Origin: Ensifer adhaerens | Lineage (GTDB): Bacteria > Pseudomonadota > Alphaproteobacteria > Rhizobiales > Rhizobiaceae | NCBI RefSeq assembly: GCF_002940685.1 | Contig: NZ_PNFP01000009.1 | Coordinates: 1 to 64,000 of the forward strand | Length of the DNA stretch: 64,000 bases | Direction of reading: 5' to 3' | Shown here: positions 59,796 through 64,000 of the stretch, piece by piece | Layout: the number at the start of each line of letters is the position of its first letter | Position numbering within the stretch: the stretch's first letter is position 1 | The notes under the pieces: model-generated | The model's database searches: none | What the model saw: the letters and a program-made list of their open reading frames with translations, nothing else | Told to the model about the DNA's origin: nothing | Program-made: the position numbers and the translations under genes

Positions 59796-61106
59796 TCATT
59801 CGTAACGCAGGGCCTGCACCGGATCGAGGCGCGAGGCGCGCCAGGCCGGGAAGATCGTGGCGAGGAAGGAAAGGGTGAGCGCCATGACGATGACGAGTGC
59901 TGTCTCGTCGGCGTTCATGTCGGCCGGAAGCTGGCTGAGGAAATAAAGTTCGGGGCTGAACAGCGTCGTTCCCGAAATCCAGGAGAAGAACTGGCGGATG
60001 GATTCGATGTTGAGGCAGACGACGACACCGAGCGCCACGCCGGCGACCGTTCCGGCCACACCGATCGCTGCACCCGTCATGAAGAAGATGCGCATCACCG
60101 AGCCTGAGGTCGCGCCCATTGTTCTCAGGATCGCGATGTCGCTGCCCTTGTCCTTCACCAGCATGATCAGGCCGGAGATGATATTCAGCGCCGCGACCAG
60201 CACGATCAGCGTCAGGATCATGAACATCACGTTGCGCTCGACCTGGAGCGCCGAGAAGAACGTCTTGTTGCGGTCACGCCAGTCGGTGATGAAGATCTGC
60301 CGTCCGGCCGCATCCTCGATCGGCTGGCGCAGTTCTTCGACGACATCGGGGTGCTCGACGAAGATCTCGATCGATTGCACAAGCCCTTCGGCGTTGAAGA
60401 AAAGCTGCGCTTCCTCGAGCGGCATGAAGAGGATCGTCGCGTCATATTCCGACATGCCGATCTCGTAGATCGCCGAGACGGTGTAGGCCTTGACGCGCGG
60501 GTTCATGCCGAGCGGCGTGACATCGCCGTTAGGCGAGGTCAGCGTGATCGTGCCACCGACCTGAATGCCGAGCTGCTCGGCCATGCGCGAGCCGATCGCC
60601 ACGCCGGAACCGGCGGCAAAGCCGACGAGATCGCCGGACTGGATATGGTCGGAGACCGACTTCATCTTGCTCAGGTCGTCGGCGCGGATGCCGCGCACCA
60701 GCGCGCCCGTGGAGCTGTCACCGATGCCTTGAGCCAGGACCTGGCCCTCGACCATCGGGATCGCCATGGTCACGCCCTTGACACCCGAAAACTTGGTCGC
60801 CAGCTCGGCATAGTTGTTCAGCGGCCCGTCGATCGGCTGCACGATCATGTGGCCGTTGATGCCGAGAATGCGGGAGATGAGCTCGGTGCGGAAGCCGTTC
60901 ATCACGGCCATGACGATGATCAGCGTCGCCACACCGAGCATGATGCCGATGAAGGAGAAGCCGGCGATCACCGAAATGAAGGCTTCCTTGCGCCGCGAGC
61001 GCAGGTAGCGCCACGCCACCATGCGCTCGAAGGCGGAAAAGGGTCGGCTGGAGGACTTTTCAGGCTGCACTGCAGCCTGCACCTGATCTTGCACCACGGC
61101 GGTCAT
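59796..61106 (-). CDS. Lipoprotein-releasing ABC transporter permease, LolC/E family (copy B)
   Basis: The 436-aa protein is about 97.5% identical to copy A, with differences such as V4, V13, K in LATKFSG, K in RNKTFF and T in ILTLIVL. It has the same four-TM topology with a large periplasmic domain. In E. coli LolC and LolE differ strongly (LolA-binding versus lipoprotein-binding). Two near-identical copies suggest a functional homodimer (LolF-like) rather than division of labour. It lies 19 bp downstream of proS. Confidence 0.93.
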   Translation of the reverse strand: MTAVVQDQVQAAVQPEKSSSRPFSAFERMVAWRYLRSRRKEAFISVIAGFSFIGIMLGVATLIIVMAVMNGFRTELISRILGINGHMIVQPIDGPLNNYAELATKFSGVKGVTMAIPMVEGQVLAQGIGDSSTGALVRGIRADDLSKMKSVSDHIQSGDLVGFAAGSGVAIGSRMAEQLGIQVGGTITLTSPNGDVTPLGMNPRVKAYTVSAIYEIGMSEYDATILFMPLEEAQLFFNAEGLVQSIEIFVEHPDVVEELRQPIEDAAGRQIFITDWRDRNKTFFSALQVERNVMFMILTLIVLVAALNIISGLIMLVKDKGSDIAILRTMGATSGSVMRIFFMTGAAIGVAGTVAGVALGVVVCLNIESIRQFFSWISGTTLFSPELYFLSQLPADMNADETALVIVMALTLSFLATIFPAWRASRLDPVQALRYE

Positions 61107-61125
61107 CCTGCCTTCCCTCGCCTCA
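59796..61125. repeat. Duplicated unit, copy B
   Basis: This is the partner of the repeat at 57758-59087. Homology extends from the shared stop-codon context (TTGTCATTCGTA) through the coding sequence to the 19-bp leader at 61107-61125, where it ends at the proS stop. Copies are direct repeats about 0.7 kb apart, so recombination could delete lolD. Confidence 0.9.
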
Positions 61126-62454
61126 TTACTTCGTTGCGATCAGCTTGTTGATCGCAGCTTCGACGGTCATGGTCTCGCGCTCGCCGGTCTTGCGATCCTT
61201 GACCTCGACTTCGCCATTGGCGATCGAACGCGGCCCGACGATGATCTGGACCGGAACCCCGATCAGATCGGCCGTTGCGAATTTCGCACCGGCACGGTCG
61301 TCGCGGTCGTCGAGCAGGGCATCGAATCCGGCCTTGCCGAGCTCGGAGTAGAGCGTCTCGCATGCGCCGTCGCAAGCGGCGTCACCCGCCTTCATGTTGA
61401 TGATGACGCCATCGAACGGCGCGATCGACTTCGGCCAGATGATGCCATTGTCGTCATGCGAGGCTTCGATGATTGCCGGCACGAGGCGGGTCGGACCGAT
61501 GCCGTAGGAGCCCATGTGCACGGCGTGCTCCTTGCCGTCGGGGCCGAGAACCTTGGCGCCCATGGCTTCGGAGTACTTGGTGCCGAAATAGAAGATATGG
61601 CCGACTTCGATGCCGCGGGCGGACAGTCGGTCGCCTTCGGCGACCGCATTGAAGGCTGCCTCGTCGTGCATTTCCGACGTCGCGGCATAACGCGACGTCC
61701 ACTTGTCGAAGATCGCCTTCAGGCCGGCAACGTCATCGAAGTTGGTTTCTTCGCCCGGAATGTCGAAGCCGAGGAAGTCCTTGTGGCAGAAGACCTCGGA
61801 TTCGCCGGTGTCGGCGAGAATGATGAACTCGTGGCTGAGGTTGCCGCCGATCGGGCCGGTATCGGCGCGCATCGGAATGGCGCGCAGCCCCATGCGCGCA
61901 AAGGTGCGCAGGTAAGCGGCGAACATCCGGTTATAGGCGTGCTCGGCCCCTTCCCGGTCGAGATCGAAGGAATAGGCATCCTTCATCAGGAATTCGCGCG
62001 AGCGCATGGTGCCGAAGCGCGGACGGATCTCGTCGCGGAACTTCAGCTGGATATGATAGAGGTTGAGCGGCAGATCGCGGTAGGACTTCACGTAGGAGCG
62101 GAAGACGTCCGTGATCATTTCCTCGTTCGTCGGACCGTAAAGCATCGGCCGGTCCTGGCGGTCCTTGATGCGCAGCATCTCCCTGCCATAGGCGTCGTAG
62201 CGCCCGCTCTCCTGCCACAACTCGGCGGACTGGAGCGTCGGCATCAGGAGTTCGACCGCGCCGGAGCGGTTCTGCTCCTCGCGGATGATCGCATTGACCT
62301 TGTCGAGAACCCGCTTGCCCAGTGGCAGCCAGGTATAGATGCCCGAGGATTGCTGCCGGATCATGCCCGTGCGGAGCATGAGGCGGTGGGAAACGATTTC
62401 CGCTTCCTTAGGGTTTTCCTTGAGGATGGGCATGAAAAAGCGGGACAGGCGCAT
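61126..62454 (-). CDS. proS: Prolyl-tRNA synthetase (short alphaproteobacterial type)
   Basis: The 442-aa class II synthetase lacks the INS editing domain of E. coli ProS (572 aa), as usual for alphaproteobacteria. Motifs: [20 protein letters not shown] (motif 1 region), [20 protein letters not shown] (motif 2), [16 protein letters not shown] (motif 3), then an anticodon-binding domain ([20 protein letters not shown]). It heads a proS-lolC/E-lolD-lolC/E run. Confidence 0.96.
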   Translation of the reverse strand: MRLSRFFMPILKENPKEAEIVSHRLMLRTGMIRQQSSGIYTWLPLGKRVLDKVNAIIREEQNRSGAVELLMPTLQSAELWQESGRYDAYGREMLRIKDRQDRPMLYGPTNEEMITDVFRSYVKSYRDLPLNLYHIQLKFRDEIRPRFGTMRSREFLMKDAYSFDLDREGAEHAYNRMFAAYLRTFARMGLRAIPMRADTGPIGGNLSHEFIILADTGESEVFCHKDFLGFDIPGEETNFDDVAGLKAIFDKWTSRYAATSEMHDEAAFNAVAEGDRLSARGIEVGHIFYFGTKYSEAMGAKVLGPDGKEHAVHMGSYGIGPTRLVPAIIEASHDDNGIIWPKSIAPFDGVIINMKAGDAACDGACETLYSELGKAGFDALLDDRDDRAGAKFATADLIGVPVQIIVGPRSIANGEVEVKDRKTGERETMTVEAAINKLIATK

Positions 62455-62741
62455 AACGGGTTCCAGAACTTGATGAACGTCGCACTATCGGCGGATTCGG
62501 GCGAAATGACGTTGAGCTTAGATGCCGGCTCACCTTTTGATGGTAAAGGCGACCGCTGCTTCTCGGGTCGGGCTCTTTCGTTTTCCATCGCCAGCGGAGC
62601 CGGCAGGAACCTTTATGAGCCTTGCGTTCATAGCTGCTTCGCAGGCGGAAGAAAACCCTGCTCTCCGTTGTCACGGACAGAGAAGGCAGCCACGGATTTT
62701 GAGGGGGAATGCGACGCCGCTCCTGCGTCAAAAGAGCACGC

Positions 62742-62771
62742 TAGTAACAAGATTACGACAGGAATTGTCAA
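62742..62771 (-). promoter_or_regulatory. Candidate proS promoter
   Basis: On the minus strand a perfect -35 TTGACA (62771-62766) is followed after 18 bp by TTACTA (62747-62742). It would give a proS leader of about 280 nt. The -10 match is only fair. Confidence 0.4.
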
Positions 62772-62970
62772 CGGGAATATTTTACTCGACTGTAGCAAAA
62801 ATGCAAAAAAACAGGATGACAGCGCCCAATGTTTGGGCTAGTTTCGGCTCACAAAACAGGCATGAAGACTAAATTCTTGCCGACTTTCGCGGTCAAGTCT
62901 TGGGAGGATAAGATCTTAGGCGCGCCTAGTCGCTGCCGCCGGAAACGGATTAAAGATCACGCGAAACTTG

Positions 62971-63001
62971 AAAAACAAGGCTTTCAGCCTTGTTTTTTTT
63001 T
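62971..63001. terminator. Strong bidirectional terminator in the DUF1467-proS gap
   Basis: AAAAACAAGGCT (62971-62982), loop TTC and AGCCTTGTTTTT (62986-62997) end in nine consecutive T on plus (62993-63001) and five T on minus. On minus it can end the DUF1467 transcript. On plus it would end an unseen transcript from the 745-bp gap 62455-63199, where I find no supported ORF, only a palindrome TAGGCGCGCCTA (62915-62926) and a GCCCAA/TTGGGC dyad near 62824. Confidence 0.85.
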
Positions 63002-63199
63002 GCTTTTCAGCAAGCGGCGCTTGTGCGAAGCACTTTCAAAAATTGAACTATGTCAATTTCACGGCGGTCAATCCTGCAATTGCTCGGGTTTTGTCCGCAG
63101 CGCGTGCAGGGCCCTGTCAAGGCAAGGGCATCCCCCGTCAAATCCCGCAGAATATGTCGCAAGGAAAACAGCCACCGCGCGGCAGCCCCAATGAACGTA

Positions 63200-63469
63200 T
63201 CAATAGAATTTGGGGTAGAAACGCGGAATGGAATCGATGCCGTAGCCGAGCCTCACGGAGACGATGTACCAGGCAAGTTGAATGACGGCCGCAATCACCG
63301 TCGTCAAAAGCACGACGCGTTTGGCGTTGAACCGTGCCGGCGCGCTCTCGACACTGCCCGGAACGACGCTGTTTTCTTCGGCCTGGGTGCGGACGCCCAG
63401 GGGCAATACGGCAAAAAGCGTAATCCACCAGATGATGAAGTAGATGGCAAAGCTCGAAAAAAGCGACAT
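63200..63469 (-). CDS. DUF1467 family small membrane protein
   Basis: The 89-aa protein has two TMs, SFAIYFIIWWITLFAVLPLG (residues 5-25) and LLTTVIAAVIQLAWYIV, with a conserved FAVLPLGVRTQAEE between them. This is the DUF1467 family, regularly found between mce and proS in alphaproteobacteria. The start ATG 63469 is chosen at the beginning of the hydrophobic domain; 63523 would add 18 residues. Function unknown. Confidence 0.88.
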   Translation of the reverse strand: MSLFSSFAIYFIIWWITLFAVLPLGVRTQAEENSVVPGSVESAPARFNAKRVVLLTTVIAAVIQLAWYIVSVRLGYGIDSIPRFYPKFY

Positions 63470-63597
63470 TCTCAGCTCCGGATGAGGGCGATCGGCAAGG
63501 CGGCCAACAGCGCATTTCGCCACGACGTCCGCGACATTCTGCCCGCCTTATAGCGCCGCCGGCCCTTTCACACAAACGGCGCCCGCGCGATCAACTG

Positions 63598-64000
63598 TCA
63601 CACCTCTTCAAGTTCGATCAGTGTTCCCTGGAAATCCTTGGGGTGCAGGAAGAGCACGGGCTTGCCGTGCGCGCCGATCTTAGGCTCGCCATCGCCCAGC
63701 ACCCGGGCTCCCGCGGCACGCAGTGCGTCGCGCGCCGACAGGATGTTCTCCACCTCGTAGCAGATGTGATGCATTCCGCCCGAGGGGTTCTTCGCCAGGA
63801 AAGCCGCGATCGGCGAGCCTTCACCAAGCGGCTCCAGCAGCTCGACCTTGGTGTTGGCAAGCGTCACGAACACCACGGTCACGCCGTGTTCGGGCAAAGC
63901 CTGCGGCGCCGTGACCGAAGCCCCGAGCGTCGCACGATAGCTTTCCGCGGCGACGGCAAGGTCCGGCACGGCGATGGCGATATGGTTCACTCGTCCGAGC
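63598..64000 (-). CDS. mce: Methylmalonyl-CoA epimerase / VOC family protein, 5' end cut by window edge
   Basis: The visible 133 residues start LGRVNHIAIAVPDL, with the first metal His in VNHIAIA, a second in GGMHHICYEV, and a Glu in GTLIELEEV, the VOC metal set of methylmalonyl-CoA epimerase. The base at 64000 fits the G of an ATG just outside, giving MLGRVNHIAIA. The enzyme interconverts (R)- and (S)-methylmalonyl-CoA in propionate metabolism. The internal GTG at 63990 is Val, not the start. Confidence 0.9.
   Translation of the reverse strand, partial: LGRVNHIAIAVPDLAVAAESYRATLGASVTAPQALPEHGVTVVFVTLANTKVELLEPLGEGSPIAAFLAKNPSGGMHHICYEVENILSARDALRAAGARVLGDGEPKIGAHGKPVLFLHPKDFQGTLIELEEV

Noticed and set aside
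62455-62735. T-box or other amino-acid riboswitch in the proS leader
   Set aside because: I cannot find a T-box sequence or a specifier loop, and T-boxes are not typical of alphaproteobacteria.

Overview
The window is a GC-rich stretch of alphaproteobacterial chromosome. Gene content and order point to a member of the Rhizobiaceae close to Sinorhizobium/Ensifer: a tRNA-Tyr/tRNA-Gly/tuf block, divK-pleD, rne with a huge acidic insertion in its S1 domain, pyrB followed by a metal-site-less PyrC homologue, and mce/DUF1467/proS/lolCD near dnaE. The species assignment is inference from recall, not a search. I see no insertion sequence, prophage, CRISPR array or rRNA. This is almost entirely vertically inherited core genome.

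Layout. 0-5 kb: the 5' end of tuf, tRNA-Gly and tRNA-Tyr, rlmB, an azoR/LysR divergent pair with a visible operator, two small hypothetical genes and tRNA-Thr. 5-12 kb: nadK, an exported protein, prfB (with its programmed frameshift), then mrcA and amiC (peptidoglycan synthesis and hydrolysis). 12-20.7 kb: rne, an aminotransferase, a DsbA-like protein, aroQ-accB-accC and aat. 20.7-31 kb: DUF2155 and NDUFA12 proteins, three GNAT acetyltransferases, the split gatB and gatC-gatA loci, DUF1294, a TopAI/YjhX homologue preceded by a micro-ORF, a MASE1-GGDEF cyclase, a UPF0173 hydrolase and ruvX. 31-46 kb: an AEC transporter, an AidB-like acyl-CoA dehydrogenase, pyrB-pyrC'-plsY-dprA, then topA-rnr-DUF983-NUDIX-MFS-rpmG. 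46-57.6 kb: pleD and divK, DUF3572 and HAD proteins, dinB, an L,D-transpeptidase, dnaE, a 28-codon membrane peptide, an exported protein and a DUF5680 protein. 57.6-64 kb: two nearly identical lolC/E-type permeases on either side of lolD, a remnant of a second lolD, proS, DUF1467 and a truncated mce-type VOC gene.

The most interesting signals are small. Three perfect copies of TGTTC-N6-TGTTC, which contains the alphaproteobacterial LexA half-site pattern GTTC-N7-GTTC, lie in the upstream regions of dinB, an unannotated 28-aa membrane peptide next to dnaE, and a DUF5680 gene. Together they suggest a local SOS regulon. The peptide resembles in size, topology and control the SOS-induced division inhibitor SidA of Caulobacter. 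A TopAI-type topoisomerase I inhibitor lacks its usual neighbour but is preceded by a 9-codon leader ORF, echoing the leader-peptide control of E. coli topAI. A lolC-lolD tandem duplication can be read directly: both permeases survive at about 97% identity, while the second lolD has collapsed to 23 codons.
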